Of a DNA stretch of 64,000 bases, positions 20,860 through 32,070 are shown piece after piece. The notes under the pieces are model-generated. The model was not told where the DNA came from. It worked only from the letters and a program-made list of their open reading frames with translations, and searched no databases. Location of the stretch: assembly GCA_038993745.2 (NCBI GenBank), contig CP160629.1:372001-436000 (forward strand), written 5' to 3'. The translations under genes were made by a program, and so were the position numbers. The DNA is from Aliivibrio fischeri (GTDB lineage Bacteria > Pseudomonadota > Gammaproteobacteria > Enterobacterales > Vibrionaceae). The stretch's first letter is position 1. Each line of letters starts with the position of its first letter.

Positions 20860-21678
20860 ATGAGTAAAGTTGGTATTGTTCAGATGACTTCGGGAGCGGA
20901 ACCTGATGAGAATATTAAGCAGCTAAAACTCAAACTAAAAGGGCTACAACTACAAGGTGCTAAGTTAGTTTTAACGCCAGAAAATTGCATCGTATTTGGT
21001 CAAAAAGACGATTATGAGCGATATGCCGAGCCAGTAGGCAAAGGTGTATTACAAGATCAATTGTCAGCGCTTGCTCGTCACTATCAATTGTGGCTTGTGA
21101 TAGGTTCATTTCCTACAAGAAATGAAAATGGTAGTTTATCGACAACCAGCCTTGTATTTGATGATAATGGTCATTTAGTCGAACATTACAATAAATTGCA
21201 TATGTTTGATGTTGATGTCGAAGATAGACATCAGAGTTACCGAGAATCCGATACTTTTACGGCTGGTAATGACATTAAAGTCGTAGATACGCCTATTGGG
21301 AAAGTCGGGCTATCTATTTGCTATGATGTTCGTTTTCCTCAGTTGTACAGTGAATTACGTAAACAGGGTGCTGAAATTATTCTTGTTCCCGCGGCTTTTA
21401 CTAAAGTTACCGGCTATGCACATTGGGACATATTATTACGCTCAAGAGCCATAGAAACTCAGTGTTGGGTACTTGCTGCAGGGCAGTGGGGTAAACATGG
21501 CGCTGGACGTGAAACATGGGGGCATTCAATGATTATTGACCCGTGGGGTAATAAAGTGACCGCACAACAAGAAGGCACTGGTGTTATTATTGCTGAGATA
21601 GACCTTGAGCAAATGAATCAAATCCGCAAAAAAATGCCCGTAGCGCAACACGCTCGTTTAATTAGTTATCTACCTTAA
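20860..21678 (+). CDS. Nitrilase-family carbon-nitrogen hydrolase (deaminated glutathione amidase-like)
   Basis: A 272-residue member of the nitrilase superfamily. The catalytic triad is visible: E41 in LTPENC, K112 in HYNKLHMFDVD and C154 in LSICYDVRFP. The pattern is closest to the Nit1/YbeM group, which hydrolyses deaminated glutathione to alpha-ketoglutarate and cysteinylglycine, a metabolite-repair reaction. The exact substrate cannot be read from sequence. It starts 14 bases after yhdP and is closed by a terminator before tldD. Confidence 0.88.
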   Translation: MSKVGIVQMTSGAEPDENIKQLKLKLKGLQLQGAKLVLTPENCIVFGQKDDYERYAEPVGKGVLQDQLSALARHYQLWLVIGSFPTRNENGSLSTTSLVFDDNGHLVEHYNKLHMFDVDVEDRHQSYRESDTFTAGNDIKVVDTPIGKVGLSICYDVRFPQLYSELRKQGAEIILVPAAFTKVTGYAHWDILLRSRAIETQCWVLAAGQWGKHGAGRETWGHSMIIDPWGNKVTAQQEGTGVIIAEIDLEQMNQIRKKMPVAQHARLISYLP

Positions 21679-21684
21679 ATACAG

Positions 21685-21723
21685 AAAAGAGTGAGTTTAG
21701 CCTATAAAACTCACTCTTTTTTC
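21685..21723 (+). terminator. Intrinsic terminator after the nitrilase gene
   Basis: AAAGAGTGAGTTT pairs with AAACTCACTCTTT around a short loop, followed by T residues to 21723. It closes the run from mreB to the nitrilase gene. Confidence 0.9.
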
Positions 21724-21771
21724 TTCATAATTAAACGATAGATTTTCAATTCTTAAAAAAGAGTATTCCTA

Positions 21772-23216
21772 ATGAGTTTGCAAGAAGTAGAACAATCCTT
21801 ATTGAGTCAAGCAGGGATCGGTCAGCAGGAACTGTCTCAGACCTTAAGCACCATCGCAAAACGAGACGTAGACTACGCTGATATCTACTTTCAATCATGT
21901 TGGCATGAGTCATTGGTACTTGAAGACAGTATTATTAAAGATGGGTCTTTTAATATTGACCGTGGTGTTGGCATTCGAGCTGTTGCTGGAGAAAAAACAG
22001 GGTTTGCTTATTCAGATCAAATTAATCTTGAAGCATTAACTCAAAGTGCTAGAGCGGCTCGTGGTATCGTTCAGCAAGGTGGTGAAGGCAAAGTTAAGAC
22101 ATTCTCATCGCAGTCTATTCCTCAATTTTATCAGCCTGTAAATCCGTTAAATAGTTTAGATAAGCAACAGAAGATCGCGTTGCTTGAAGAGATCGACGCT
22201 TATATTCGAGCGAAAGAACCACTAGTTCAAGAAGTGTCTGCAAGCATAAGTGGTGTTTATGAGCAAATGCTTGTTGCAGCTTTAGATGGTACCTATGCTG
22301 CCGATATTCGTCCATTGGTACGCCTTTCTATTAGCGTATTAGTTCAGCGTGGTGATAAGCGTGAACGTGGTAGCGCTGGTGGTGGTGGCCGCTATGGTTA
22401 TGATTACTTCTTAACAGAAGTGAATGGTAAATCTATTGCGATAGAGTTTGCTGATGAAGCGATTCGTCAAGCATTAGTTAATCTTGATGCTGACGCAGCA
22501 CCGGCTGGTATGATGCCTGTCGTTCTTGGTTCTGGTTGGCCGGGGTTTTATTGCATGAAGCCGTAGGACACGGTCTTGAAGGTGACTTTAACCGTAAAGG
22601 TTCGTCAGTATTTGCTGGTAAAGTTGGAGAGAAAGTAACGTCTTCTGTATGTACTATTGTTGACGATGGCACTATGGTTGATCGCCGTGGTTCATTAAAT
22701 GTCGATGATGAAGGTGTTCCTGGGCAATACAATACACTAATCGAAAATGGTGTATTAAAAGGCTACATGCAGGATAAGCTTAATGCTCGATTAATGGGTG
22801 TTGCACCTACAGGTAATGGTCGTCGTGAGTCTTACGCACATTTACCAATGCCTCGTATGACAAATACTTATATGCTGCCTGGTGAGTATGCTCCTGAAGA
22901 AATCATCTCAACGGTTAAAAAAGGTATTTATGCTCCTAACTTTGGTGGTGGCCAAGTAGATATTACCTCTGGTAAGTTTGTTTTCTCTGCATCAGAAGCG
23001 TATTTAATTGAAAATGGTAAAATTACTCGCCCAGTAAAAGGGGCTACATTAATCGGTTCTGGCATTGAAGCAATGCAGCAAATCTCGATGGTTGGTAATG
23101 ATTTATCTCTCGATCGTGGTGTTGGTGTGTGTGGTAAAGCTGGTCAGAGCGTACCTGTTGGTGTTGGTCAACCAACGCTTAAACTAGATGCGTTAACGGT
23201 TGGTGGCACAGAGTAG
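21772..23216 (+). CDS. tldD: Metalloprotease TldD, with apparent -1 frameshift
   Basis: TldD forms a zinc metalloprotease with PmbA (TldE) that degrades unfolded peptides and matures microcin B17-type substrates. The first frame ends prematurely ([15 protein letters not shown] at 22564-22566). The next frame supplies [15 protein letters not shown], including the zinc-binding HEAVGH (HExxxH) motif, and runs to 23216. Adding one G to the run of four at 22542-22545 restores [15 protein letters not shown] and a 481-residue protein, exactly the usual length. The break sits just before the catalytic helix, so a real mutation would inactivate the enzyme. Sequencing error is the simpler reading, as pmbA is intact. 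Confidence 0.9.
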
Positions 23217-23233
23217 CAGCAATCTGAATGAAT

Positions 23234-23270
23234 AAAAAAAGCCAAGTATCATAAAATACTTGGCTTTTTT
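23234..23270. terminator. Bidirectional terminator between tldD and yjgA
   Basis: AGCCAAGTAT (23240-23249) pairs perfectly with ATACTTGGCT (23256-23265), flanked by seven A on one side and six T on the other. It serves the convergent genes on both strands. Confidence 0.92.
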
Positions 23271-23297
23271 ATTAACAAAAATATGAATTCAAAAGAA

Positions 23298-23828
23298 TTA
23301 CAGATCTTCGTTTAGGTATAGATCTTTTAAGATTTGGAAAATTTCACGGAACGCCTTTGGTGGCTTGTTCGATGCTTTTTCTTTTTTAGCTTGGCGCGCA
23401 AGTTGGCGGAAACGCTGACGATCGGCGTCAGGGTATTTCACCATTACTTCTTCAATTACTGCGTCACCTTCTTCGATCATACGATCTCGAAGTGTTTCTA
23501 GTTTATGAAGTGCGGCTGTTGCTTGTGAGTGCTTGTTGCGAATTTTATCTAGAGCTAATTGGATTGGCTCTGGATCTTCATTACGCATTAGCTTACCAAT
23601 GAATTGCAGTTGACGACGTTTCGCTTCATTTTTAAAACGCTGAGCATCATTGATCGCTTCTCTCAGATCGTCTGAAAGAGGGAATTTAGCCAGAACAGAT
23701 GGTTTTAAACCAACTAACTCTTCGCCCAATTTTTGTAAGTCTTCCATGTCGTTTTTCATCTCGGTCTTACTTACCCAGATGATCTCTTCTTCCTCTTCCC
23801 AAGGAGCTTTCTGATTTTTTCTTGCCAT
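23298..23828 (-). CDS. yjgA: Ribosome-associated protein YjgA/DarP (DUF615)
   Basis: A 176-residue highly charged helical protein of the DUF615 family. The conserved [18 protein letters not shown] near the N terminus and the C-terminal RQARQAKKE-type basic helix ([18 protein letters not shown]) are present. E. coli YjgA/DarP helps late assembly of the 50S ribosomal subunit. I chose the ATG at 23828, giving MARKNQKAP; an ATG three codons upstream is also possible. It lies convergent to tldD and divergent from pmbA. Confidence 0.92.
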   Translation of the reverse strand: MARKNQKAPWEEEEEIIWVSKTEMKNDMEDLQKLGEELVGLKPSVLAKFPLSDDLREAINDAQRFKNEAKRRQLQFIGKLMRNEDPEPIQLALDKIRNKHSQATAALHKLETLRDRMIEEGDAVIEEVMVKYPDADRQRFRQLARQAKKEKASNKPPKAFREIFQILKDLYLNEDL

Positions 23829-23946
23829 GATCTTCATTCTTTAATGGGTGATTGACTCTATTTTAGCAAGATAAATGAATAATTGGGCGCAAATTTATCA
23901 CATAGAATGTTATTCTAGTAAAAATGTATCTATTTAGTCAGATGTT

Positions 23947-25290
23947 ATGGGCGCAAAACAGCAAATGATGAATCAAAAAATTGAACTCGAAGCAGCGGTA
24001 GCTAAAGCTTTAGACATGGCGACACAGCATGCAAGTGCAGCAGAAGTTGCTATTACAAAAACGACGGGCATTAGTGTATCAACACTTATGGGTGAGGTTG
24101 AGAATGTTGAATTTAACCGTGATGGAGCGTTAGGCATCACTGTATACCGTGGTCATCGTAAAGGCAGCGCATCAACATCTGATCTAAGTGATAAAGCGAT
24201 TCAACAAACTGTTGCTGCAGCACTGGATATTGCAAACTACACATCTGAAGACCCGTTTTCAGGTCCAGCACCGAAAGAGTTAATGGCGAAAGACATTCCT
24301 GATTTGGATTTATTTCACCCAGATGAGCCAGAGCCTGATTATGCCGCACAAAAAGCCATTGAAGCTGAGCAAGCGGCTTTAGAGTATCACTCATCAATTA
24401 AGCAAAGCGACGGTGCTAGTTACGATAGTCATTATGGCATTAAAGTTTATGGTAACAGCCATGGTATGTTGGCAAGTTACCCTTCAAGTCGTCAAAGCAT
24501 TAGTTGTAGTGTGATTGGTGTTGATAAAAATGGCGATATGGAACGTGATTATAGCTACACCGTTGCTCGTCATCGTGATGATTTGTGGGATGCTAAAAAA
24601 GTAGGTTTAGAAGCCGCAAAACGCACAGTAAGTCGTTTAGATGCGAAAAAACTAGATACTATGAAAGTACCTGTAATGTTTGCTGCTGACGTTGCTACAG
24701 GCTTATTAGGGCACTTAGTTATGGCGATCAGTGGTGCTAACTTATACCGTAAATCGACATTTATGCTTGATAAGCTAAATGAGAAGATTTTACCTGAATG
24801 GTTTAACGTAAGTGAGCGTCCACATATTTTAAAAGGACTGGCAAGTAGTCCATTTGATAGTGAAGGCTTATATACTCAAGACCGTGAAATCATTACCGAT
24901 GGTGTATTAGCTACATATCTACTAACTAGCTATGCTGCACGTAAATTAAACATGACACCAACAGGCCATGCTGGTGGTATCCATAACTGGTTTGTTAAAT
25001 CTACAGGTCAAAGCTTTGAGCAAATGCTGAAAACCATGGGTACAGGCCTTTTAGTGACAGAGCTTATGGGACAAGGTGTGAATACGGTAACGGGTGATTA
25101 TTCTCGTGGAGCTGCAGGTTTTTGGGTTGAGAATGGTGAAATTCAATATCCGGTCTCTGAAATTACCATTGCGGGTAATCTTGCTGACATGTATCACAAT
25201 ATTGTTGCTGTAGGTAATGATGTAGAAACTCGCTCTCAAATCCAAATGGGTTCTATTTTGATTGAATCAATGAAGATTGCTGGTCAGTAG
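23947..25290 (+). CDS. pmbA: Metalloprotease subunit PmbA/TldE
   Basis: A 447-residue partner of TldD (family length about 450). It has the TldD/PmbA fold with [17 protein letters not shown] near the C terminus. As usual for PmbA it has no HExxxH motif of its own, because zinc is bound by TldD. Both subunits lie within 1 kb, separated only by the oppositely oriented yjgA. The ribosome site before ATG 23947 is weak, so the start could be a few codons further in. A strong terminator follows. Confidence 0.94.
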   Translation: MGAKQQMMNQKIELEAAVAKALDMATQHASAAEVAITKTTGISVSTLMGEVENVEFNRDGALGITVYRGHRKGSASTSDLSDKAIQQTVAAALDIANYTSEDPFSGPAPKELMAKDIPDLDLFHPDEPEPDYAAQKAIEAEQAALEYHSSIKQSDGASYDSHYGIKVYGNSHGMLASYPSSRQSISCSVIGVDKNGDMERDYSYTVARHRDDLWDAKKVGLEAAKRTVSRLDAKKLDTMKVPVMFAADVATGLLGHLVMAISGANLYRKSTFMLDKLNEKILPEWFNVSERPHILKGLASSPFDSEGLYTQDREIITDGVLATYLLTSYAARKLNMTPTGHAGGIHNWFVKSTGQSFEQMLKTMGTGLLVTELMGQGVNTVTGDYSRGAAGFWVENGEIQYPVSEITIAGNLADMYHNIVAVGNDVETRSQIQMGSILIESMKIAGQ

Positions 25291-25314
25291 TCGTAATGTG
25301 AATAAAGTATAAAT

Positions 25315-25354
25315 AAAAAAGCGCGCAATCATTAAATGAGAGCGCGCTTTTTTT
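25315..25354. terminator. Bidirectional terminator between pmbA and mgtE
   Basis: AAAAAAGCGCGC (25315-25326) and GCGCGCTTTTTTT (25342-25354) pair across an AT-rich loop that can itself pair (TCATT/AATGA). The A and T runs make it work for both convergent genes. Confidence 0.92.
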
Positions 25355-25374
25355 ATGTCATGTAAAAATCAAAA

Positions 25375-26730
25375 TTACATCAGAATGGTTGCTAGGCCAA
25401 GGAAAGCAAATAGGCCGATAACATCGGTAATGGTTGTTAATGCCATACCACCTGCTAATGCAGGATCGATATTCATTTTTTTAAGAATCAAAGGAATCGA
25501 TACACCCGCAACACCGGCTACAGTAAGGTTAACCAACATAGCAGCAGAAATAATAGCGCCAAGCATGATGTCGCCTTTCCAAACCATCACTATACCGCCA
25601 ATGATAGCAGCCCAAAGAATACCATTTAAGATACCGATCCCCGCTTCTTTCATAAGCAGTTCTTTTTTGTTACTGTCACCGATATGACCCACAGCTAAAC
25701 CACGAATAACCAGAGCAACGGTTTGGTTACCAGCAACACCGCCCATTGAGGGTACGATTGTCATTAAAACTGCAATAGAAGCCATTTGTGCTAAGGTTGC
25801 TTCAAACATGTTTGACACAGATGCCGCTGCAAGTGCTGCAAGTACATTCATACCAAGCCATACACTACGACGACGTGCTGATTTTACTACGGGTGCAAAG
25901 GTATCTTCTTCGTCATCCATACCGGCCATACTCATCATTGAGTGTTCAGCATCTTCACGAATAACATCGACAACATCATCGATAGTGATACGACCTAAGA
26001 GTAAATTATTTTCATCAACGACCGGTGCTGAAACCCAGTTACGACGTTCAAATAAATTCGCAACTTCACCATCATCCGTATTTACAGGAATGGCTTCATC
26101 GGCGTCTTCCATTACATCGCTGACAAGAACATCTGGTTGGGCGGTAAGAATTGTTGTTAAAGATAAATGACCAATTAAGCGGCTTTCTTCATCTAATACG
26201 TACAATGCATCGGTGGCTTCTGGTAATTCACCTTTCATACGAAGGTAACGAAGAACTACATCGATCTCTACATCAGCACGAATCGTAATGAAGTCGGTAT
26301 TCATCATACCGCCAGCGGTGTCTTCTGGGTACGATAGAGCGGTTTCAACGCGGAAGCGATCAACCGTATCCATTTGACTTAATACTTCACGAGAGACATC
26401 GTCAGGTAAGCTACGAAGAACGTAAGCGACATCATCTGTCTCCATACCTTCCGTTGCTTCAGCAATGCTTTCTGGAGCCATTTGAGAGACGATACCATCT
26501 TTTACATCTTCAGATAGCTCATCAAGGATCTCACCGTAATCTTCAGGATCGGTTAGCTGCCATAATACGTTACGGCTTTTTCTGGGCGAAGCTTCTAATA
26601 AATGGGCAATATCCTCGGGTTCCATGTCCTGTAGTAAACGACGAACATGGACAAACATCCCACTATCAAGTGCATTAGATACTTCTTGAAGAGTTTGATG
26701 GGTTTGATCGAAATCTTGTAGCTCTTGCAT
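25375..26730 (-). CDS. mgtE: Magnesium transporter MgtE
   Basis: A 451-residue MgtE-family channel. The order is a cytoplasmic N-terminal superhelical domain (about 20-130), tandem CBS domains (about 135-255), a plug helix, and about five membrane helices carrying the conserved pore region (PSMGGVAGNQT). The gating domains sense cytosolic Mg2+. I chose the ATG at 26730 (MQELQDF) because a strong GGGGGAG site lies just upstream; the longer frame has no support. It follows ptsO on the same strand with a 150-base gap. Confidence 0.93.
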   Translation of the reverse strand: MQELQDFDQTHQTLQEVSNALDSGMFVHVRRLLQDMEPEDIAHLLEASPRKSRNVLWQLTDPEDYGEILDELSEDVKDGIVSQMAPESIAEATEGMETDDVAYVLRSLPDDVSREVLSQMDTVDRFRVETALSYPEDTAGGMMNTDFITIRADVEIDVVLRYLRMKGELPEATDALYVLDEESRLIGHLSLTTILTAQPDVLVSDVMEDADEAIPVNTDDGEVANLFERRNWVSAPVVDENNLLLGRITIDDVVDVIREDAEHSMMSMAGMDDEEDTFAPVVKSARRRSVWLGMNVLAALAAASVSNMFEATLAQMASIAVLMTIVPSMGGVAGNQTVALVIRGLAVGHIGDSNKKELLMKEAGIGILNGILWAAIIGGIVMVWKGDIMLGAIISAAMLVNLTVAGVAGVSIPLILKKMNIDPALAGGMALTTITDVIGLFAFLGLATILM

Positions 26731-26880
26731 ACTCTCCCCCATAGAAAACCGATTTCTAACTCGAATAATGAGTATAGACAATCTAGATTAGATAATGGGC
26801 TGAATAGTAACGCAATTTGGAAGGCACGATAAGTGAATTTTGTAAGGATTGGGTTAAACAGGTGTTGAGATGAGTATTAT

Positions 26881-27159
26881 CTACTCATCTTCATCAAAAC
26901 CCGCTTCAATAAGCTCACAAATGGCATTGAGGGCTTGCTCTGCATCAACGCCATCAGCAGAAACATCTACGTATTGCCCTTGTGATGAATCAAGCATTAA
27001 AAGCCCCATAACACCATCTGCCGTTGCTTGAGTGTTCTCTTCATTGGTTAAGGTAATCACAGCCTCAAAGCTTTGTGCCATCTCAACTAATTTTATTGCG
27101 GCGCGAGCATGCAAACCTAATCGATTTTTTATTAATAAGTGGCGAGATGAGATTGGCAT
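26881..27159 (-). CDS. ptsO: Nitrogen-PTS phosphocarrier NPr
   Basis: A 92-residue HPr-like protein. The phosphorylatable histidine is H17 in RLGLHARAA. NPr passes phosphate from EI-Ntr (PtsP) to EIIA-Ntr (PtsN), whose gene lies two genes upstream in the same operon. The acidic tail GFDEDE is an addition relative to HPr. It is the last gene of the kdsD-to-ptsO run. Confidence 0.93.
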   Translation of the reverse strand: MPISSRHLLIKNRLGLHARAAIKLVEMAQSFEAVITLTNEENTQATADGVMGLLMLDSSQGQYVDVSADGVDAEQALNAICELIEAGFDEDE

Positions 27160-27177
27160 AATTAAGGCTCTTTAATA

Positions 27178-28032
27178 TTAATGTCTTTCTAGGGTTTTAT
27201 GACGGATCTGAACTTGTTTACCTTGCTGTTTAAAGTATTCACCTAATTGTTGGGTAATATAAACAGAGCGGTGTTGACCGCCAGTACAACCAATCGCTAC
27301 GGTTAAATAACTACGATTGTTTTTTTCAAGAGCAGGTAGCCAAGTGGTCAAAAATTGTTGGATTTGCTCTTTAAGTTGGATTACTTCTGCGTGTTTTGCT
27401 AAATAGTCAGCAACGGGTTTATCTAACCCTGTCATTGGGCGTAAACTTGGTTCCCAATGAGGATTAGGTAAGAAGCGTACATCAAAAACATAATCAGCAT
27501 CGGTGGGTAAACCGTGCTTAAATCCAAAAGATTCAAATACCATCACCAACTCTTTAGATTCTCGACCTAGGATCCGTGAGCGTAGGGTTTCACTTAAATC
27601 ATGAATCGATTTTGTTGTGGTATCTAAAACAAGATCAGCTTCTTCTCTATAGTCACTTAATATGCTTTTCTCAAGTGTTACGGCTTGCTCTAAAGAACAC
27701 TGCTCACCAATTAAAGAGAGAGGGTGCAAGCGGCGAGTTTCACTGTATCGTTTAATTAATTCTTTATCTTCAGCATCTAAAAAGATAACCGTAACATCAT
27801 GTGTTTTCTTTAATAGTGCTAAGGTGTTTTTTAATAATGCAGGATCTTTAGGTAGGTTGCGGATATCAACACTAACAGCGACATTTTGACTGCTATGTTG
27901 AATGGACTCTACAAACTGCGTGAGTAAATCAATCGGTAAATTATCAACACAATAATAACCAAGATCTTCTAATACACGTAAAGCGACAGATTTGCCTGCT
28001 CCAGAGCTTCCGCTAACTACCATGAGTTTCAT
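27178..28032 (-). CDS. rapZ: RNase adapter protein RapZ
   Basis: A 284-residue protein with an N-terminal P-loop (GSSGAGKS, residues 8-15) and a C-terminal RNA-binding domain ending in the basic [12 protein letters not shown]. In E. coli it binds the small RNA GlmZ and hands it to RNase E, tuning GlmS and cell-wall precursor synthesis. GCTGGQHRS in the C-terminal half is diagnostic. It lies between ptsN and ptsO, as in enterobacteria. Confidence 0.95.
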   Translation of the reverse strand: MKLMVVSGSSGAGKSVALRVLEDLGYYCVDNLPIDLLTQFVESIQHSSQNVAVSVDIRNLPKDPALLKNTLALLKKTHDVTVIFLDAEDKELIKRYSETRRLHPLSLIGEQCSLEQAVTLEKSILSDYREEADLVLDTTTKSIHDLSETLRSRILGRESKELVMVFESFGFKHGLPTDADYVFDVRFLPNPHWEPSLRPMTGLDKPVADYLAKHAEVIQLKEQIQQFLTTWLPALEKNNRSYLTVAIGCTGGQHRSVYITQQLGEYFKQQGKQVQIRHKTLERH

Positions 28033-28055
28033 TATTATGACCTTAAAAGAGATGC

Positions 28056-28499
28056 CTAAGATGTGATGATTTGATAAAGCTCGTTATCATTTTCCGCATG
28101 GCGAAGCTGACGTAATACTTGTTTATCATTGAGTTTTTCAGCAACACTAGAAAGTGTTTTTAGATGAAGCTTACATTGTTCATCAGGAACGAGAAGTGCA
28201 AAAAGAATATCAACAGGACGATTATCAATAGCATCAAATTCTATAGGCTCTTGGCATTGAATAAGTACAGCGACGGCATTATCACAATTGAACATTCGGC
28301 CATGGGGGATAGCTATCCCATTACCTATGCCAGTACTTCCCATTTTCTCTCGGTTTAATAAGCTTTCAAAAAGTTCTTGAGGGCTTTGGCCAATTTGAGG
28401 AGCGGCAATCTCACTAATAAGTTCTAATGCGCGCTTTTTGCTTGTGCATTGGACTGCACTTTTAGTGCAATCCAATGAAAGAATGGTGCTTAATTGCAT
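28056..28499 (-). CDS. ptsN: Nitrogen-regulatory EIIA (EIIA-Ntr)
   Basis: A 147-residue EIIA of the mannitol/fructose class. The phosphorylated histidine is H66 in GIAIPHGRM. It regulates potassium handling and, in several bacteria, sigma-54 related nitrogen responses by protein contacts. It starts one base after hpf stops, within the rpoN operon. Confidence 0.94.
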   Translation of the reverse strand: MQLSTILSLDCTKSAVQCTSKKRALELISEIAAPQIGQSPQELFESLLNREKMGSTGIGNGIAIPHGRMFNCDNAVAVLIQCQEPIEFDAIDNRPVDILFALLVPDEQCKLHLKTLSSVAEKLNDKQVLRQLRHAENDNELYQIITS

Positions 28500-28500
28500 G

Positions 28501-28788
28501 TTAATGACTACTTAGTTTTTCTTTATGTTTATTGAGTTGGCGGATCAACTTATCAACCAAACCATCAATCGCTGCATACATATCTTCTGCGTCAGAATGA
28601 GCGTGTATGTCACCTTGATTTACGTGAAGTGTTGCTTCTGCTACATGTTGTACTTTTTCTAATTTCAACACGACATGTACATTATTAATGTGTTCAAAAA
28701 AACGCTCTAATTTTTGGAATTTGGTATTCACATACTCACGAAGGCTATCGGTTAGTTCGACGTTTTGACCTGCGATGTTTATTTGCAT
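28501..28788 (-). CDS. hpf: Ribosome hibernation promoting factor HPF
   Basis: A 95-residue short HPF/YhbH (ribosomal S30Ae family). The MQINIAGQNVELTDSLREYV opening and the basic LVDKLIRQLNKHKEK end are typical. It binds the 30S decoding region and favours 100S dimers in stationary phase. The short form lacks the C-terminal dimerisation domain of long HPF. It is directly downstream of rpoN, the usual place. Confidence 0.94.
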   Translation of the reverse strand: MQINIAGQNVELTDSLREYVNTKFQKLERFFEHINNVHVVLKLEKVQHVAEATLHVNQGDIHAHSDAEDMYAAIDGLVDKLIRQLNKHKEKLSSH

Positions 28789-28807
28789 AACACTTCCTTT
28801 TTATTAA

Positions 28808-30277
28808 TTAAAGTAAACGCTTACGCTGATTTGATGGTGCGATACCAAGTGATTCACGATATTTAGCAATGGTACGGCGTGCTACTTGGATCCCTTGCTC
28901 AGCCAGTAAGGTTGCAATTTTACTATCACTTAACGGCTTAGCTTGATTCTCAGCCGCAACCAATTTTTTCACTAGTGCTCGGATTGCTGTAGATGAGCAT
29001 TCACCACCATTATCCGTACTAACATGACTAGAGAAGAAATATTTCAATTCAAAAATACCTCGAGGGGTATGCATGAACTTCTGTGTTGTTACTCGTGATA
29101 TGGTGGATTCGTGCATATCGACATCTAATGCGATGTCATTTAAAACCATAGGTTTCATTGCTTCTTCACCATATTCGAAGAAATCTTGTTGATGTTCAAC
29201 TATACAACGTGCAACTTTGAGCAGCGTCTCGTTTCTGCTCTCTAAGCTCTTAATTAACCACTTTGCCTCTTGCAAATTGGTCCGAATGAATTGCCCATCT
29301 GGAGTGTTGCCCATTGTCTTACCAAGAGCCGCATATTCCGCATTTACTTTTAAGCGAGGAACACTATCAGGATTAATGGTTACAACCCATTTTCCATTAT
29401 GTTTGAATACAGAAACATCAGGAATAACGTACTCAGTTTCAGTATCGATAACACGGTTACCTGGACGAGGATCTAACTCGTGAATAAGCATCATGACTTG
29501 TTTTAAATCACTTTCTTTAAGCTTAGTCTCTTTTGCTAGTTGTCGGTAGTCTCGATTTCCTAATAAATTAATATGATCTTTTAAAATCAGCTTAGTTTCA
29601 GGTAACCAAGGGGTATCAGCAGGGTAAGTTGCAAGTTGAAGTAATAGACACTCAGCTAAATCACGAGAAGCAACACCTAATGGATCAAATTGTTGAATGC
29701 GTTTTAAAACCGCTTCAACTTCATCCATTTCAACCTCTTCATCTCCAATACTTTCTAAAATATCGTCGAGAGAACTAGTCAGGTAACCGTATTCATCTAA
29801 TGACTCGATAATCGTGGTTGCGATTGTTCGATCAAGATCGGTAAATGGGGTTAAGTCAGCTTGCCACATCAGATAATCTTGCAAGCTTTCTGTGGTTTCA
29901 CCTTGATAAATAGGTGTGTCATCATCAATGGCTAATCCAGTGCTTCCACTGTTTGCGCTATAAACATCATCCCAACTTGCATCCATCTCAAGTTCTTCTG
30001 AAATGTTATTGCTTTCGATGACATCGCTGCTATCAGTTACTGGTGTTTCTTGCTCTGCTGATGCGGTTTCTTTTTCTGATTTAGGCTCAGGAGAGGTAAG
30101 AGTTTCAGGTGTGCTTAATGCTTCCTCTTCTACATCTAGAAGTGGATTTGAGTCGAGCGCTTCTTGAATCTCTTGCTGTAGGTCAAGGGTCGATAATTGC
30201 AATAATCGAATAGCTTGCTGCAACTGAGGCGTCATAGCAAGTTGTTGTCCCATTTTTAGCTGAAGAGATGCTTTCAT
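28808..30277 (-). CDS. rpoN: RNA polymerase sigma-54 factor RpoN
   Basis: A 489-residue sigma-54. The Gln/Leu-rich activator-response region I is at residues 1-48, followed by an acidic region II, the core-binding domain, a helix-turn-helix, and the RpoN box [10 protein letters not shown] at 466-475. In vibrios it controls flagella, nitrogen use, quorum signalling through LuxO and, in A. fischeri, biofilm and bioluminescence. It lies between lptB and hpf. Confidence 0.97.
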   Translation of the reverse strand: MKASLQLKMGQQLAMTPQLQQAIRLLQLSTLDLQQEIQEALDSNPLLDVEEEALSTPETLTSPEPKSEKETASAEQETPVTDSSDVIESNNISEELEMDASWDDVYSANSGSTGLAIDDDTPIYQGETTESLQDYLMWQADLTPFTDLDRTIATTIIESLDEYGYLTSSLDDILESIGDEEVEMDEVEAVLKRIQQFDPLGVASRDLAECLLLQLATYPADTPWLPETKLILKDHINLLGNRDYRQLAKETKLKESDLKQVMMLIHELDPRPGNRVIDTETEYVIPDVSVFKHNGKWVVTINPDSVPRLKVNAEYAALGKTMGNTPDGQFIRTNLQEAKWLIKSLESRNETLLKVARCIVEHQQDFFEYGEEAMKPMVLNDIALDVDMHESTISRVTTQKFMHTPRGIFELKYFFSSHVSTDNGGECSSTAIRALVKKLVAAENQAKPLSDSKIATLLAEQGIQVARRTIAKYRESLGIAPSNQRKRLL

Positions 30278-30300
30278 TATTTAGCGATACCTTTTGTACA

Positions 30301-31026
30301 TTACAACTTAAATTGATCACCAAGATAAACGCGTTTTACGTGTTCATCATTTAATACGTGTTCAGGTGTGCCATTTGCAATCATGTGACCTTGACTTACG
30401 ATGTAAGCGTGCTCACATACATCAAGCGTTTCGCGAACATTGTGGTCAGTGATTAATACGCCTAAACCACGATCTCTTAGATGTTGGATGATCTTTTTGA
30501 TATCAATAACAGAGATAGGGTCAACACCCGCAAATGGTTCATCCAATAAAATGAATTTAGGATTTGCTGCGAGTGCGCGTGCGATTTCAACACGACGACG
30601 TTCACCACCAGATAGCGCCATACCATTACTATTACGGATGTGCTGGATATTGAACTCATCTAATAGTTCTTCAAGTTTATCAAGACGTTCAGCTTTATTT
30701 AGATCTTTACGCGTTTGTAAAACGGCCATGATATTGTCAAATACCGACAATTTTCTAAAAATAGAAGCTTCTTGAGGTAGATAGCCTATCCCCATTTTTG
30801 AGCGGTTATGCATTGGTTGCAATGAAATGTCGACACCATCAATAGTAATCGAACCTTCATCACGAGCGACTAAGCCTACTATCATATAGAAAGAGGTCGT
30901 TTTACCTGCACCATTAGGCCCTAATAAACCAACAATCTTTCCTGATTCAACTGTAAGGCTTACATCGGAAACTACTTTGCGGCTTCCGTATGTTTTTGCT
31001 AAATTCTTTGCTTCTAATATGGCCAT
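30301..31026 (-). CDS. lptB: LPS export ABC ATPase LptB
   Basis: A 241-residue ABC ATPase. Walker A GPNGAGKT is at 36-43; the signature LSGGERRR, Walker [13 protein letters not shown] and switch TDHNVRE all follow. LptB2 works with LptF and LptG (encoded at 52.4-54.6 kb) to extract LPS from the inner membrane. The gene starts 2 bases after lptA ends. Confidence 0.97.
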   Translation of the reverse strand: MAILEAKNLAKTYGSRKVVSDVSLTVESGKIVGLLGPNGAGKTTSFYMIVGLVARDEGSITIDGVDISLQPMHNRSKMGIGYLPQEASIFRKLSVFDNIMAVLQTRKDLNKAERLDKLEELLDEFNIQHIRNSNGMALSGGERRRVEIARALAANPKFILLDEPFAGVDPISVIDIKKIIQHLRDRGLGVLITDHNVRETLDVCEHAYIVSQGHMIANGTPEHVLNDEHVKRVYLGDQFKL

Positions 31027-31028
31027 AA

Positions 31029-31526
31029 TTATTTATTATTCAATTGGCTAGGCTGAAGGATGGTTGTTACGCGATCGTCTTTACCACCATCAGCAATCAG
31101 TTTTTGAGTCTTCATATTATAGGTAATTACTTTACCTTTTATGATGCTGTCATCTTGGGTTAACTCTGCGCTATCTGTCATTTTTAGAAATTCGTTTTCT
31201 AGCTCATAACGCAATTTGTTTGCTTTACCCTTTAGTGTTTTGCCATCATCCGTTAATTGGCTAAAGCGAGTTGGTTTTCCATATGCTTCTAACACTTCTC
31301 GTCCTTCTTTACCTTGAGGACGAATTACCACAATTTTATCTGCAAAAATTTCGATGCTGCCTTGTTTTAGTGTCACGTTACCTGTGAAGGTTACTTGATT
31401 ACTTTGCATATCAAAATTCTGTGAATTTGAATTAATGTGGATCGGTTGTTCTGTATCGCTACTCAATGCCCAGCTTGAAGCGCTAAAAAGTAGACTTGCA
31501 AGTAGACTAACGTGTGAAAGCTTCAT
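31029..31526 (-). CDS. lptA: LPS transport periplasmic protein LptA
   Basis: A 165-residue OstA-family protein with a signal peptide ([20 protein letters not shown]). LptA forms the beta-jellyroll bridge that carries LPS across the periplasm. I chose the ATG at 31526, which has an AAGG site about 5 bases upstream and gives a clean signal peptide; an ATG at 31541 would add five residues. It overlaps the end of lptC by 20 bases. Confidence 0.94.
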   Translation of the reverse strand: MKLSHVSLLASLLFSASSWALSSDTEQPIHINSNSQNFDMQSNQVTFTGNVTLKQGSIEIFADKIVVIRPQGKEGREVLEAYGKPTRFSQLTDDGKTLKGKANKLRYELENEFLKMTDSAELTQDDSIIKGKVITYNMKTQKLIADGGKDDRVTTILQPSQLNNK

Positions 31527-32070
31527 AGATACCTTGTACATTTTCTAATAGGGTTGCTTCTTGGCTTGTGAAGTTACCTTTCATTCCTACTCCTGTTGTT
31601 TCAAAAGTAGGGCCAATGAGATTAACAACATCCTCTGTCATAAAGTCTTTTGTCGTTAGCTCGATCTTCATACTGTCTGTTGTCATTGTTTCAAATGCAG
31701 CGTCAGGCAGCAGGTTTTTAACAATGACGTTACCGCTTAAGTAAAGTTCGTGCTTTTTATTTAAAACGCCGAGATCGGAGATGATCTCCCATTCTTTTAA
31801 TTCACCATCTTTGAATACAAAAAGGTGAGGTGTTGTGAAGTTCGTTTCACCAGTCTTACCAAATCGAGCTAATGCTTTTGCATTTATTTGATAGTTACGA
31901 ATACCACTTACATCGTAGTTATTATTCGTGATCCCTTTACCTGTAAAAACAGGGACTTGTTGATCTGGTGTTGTCTGTTGTTCACCTTTCACGTAGTCAT
32001 AATATAAGTTGTAGCCTGACCAGCTACAAATCATCAATAGAACGGCCATGAAAAGATGTTTTAAGCTCAT
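31507..32070 (-). CDS. lptC: LPS export protein LptC
   Basis: A 187-residue bitopic protein with one N-terminal membrane helix (about 5-24) and a periplasmic jellyroll domain. It connects LptB2FG to LptA. The start overlaps the kdsC stop (ATGA) and the end overlaps lptA, so kdsC, lptC and lptA are likely coupled. Confidence 0.94.
   Translation of the reverse strand: MSLKHLFMAVLLMICSWSGYNLYYDYVKGEQQTTPDQQVPVFTGKGITNNNYDVSGIRNYQINAKALARFGKTGETNFTTPHLFVFKDGELKEWEIISDLGVLNKKHELYLSGNVIVKNLLPDAAFETMTTDSMKIELTTKDFMTEDVVNLIGPTFETTGVGMKGNFTSQEATLLENVQGIYEAFTR

Noticed and set aside
25355..25687. A plus-strand frame of 110 codons opposite the end of mgtE
   Set aside because: It is the complement of a conserved membrane region, has no ribosome site and overlaps an intact gene entirely.
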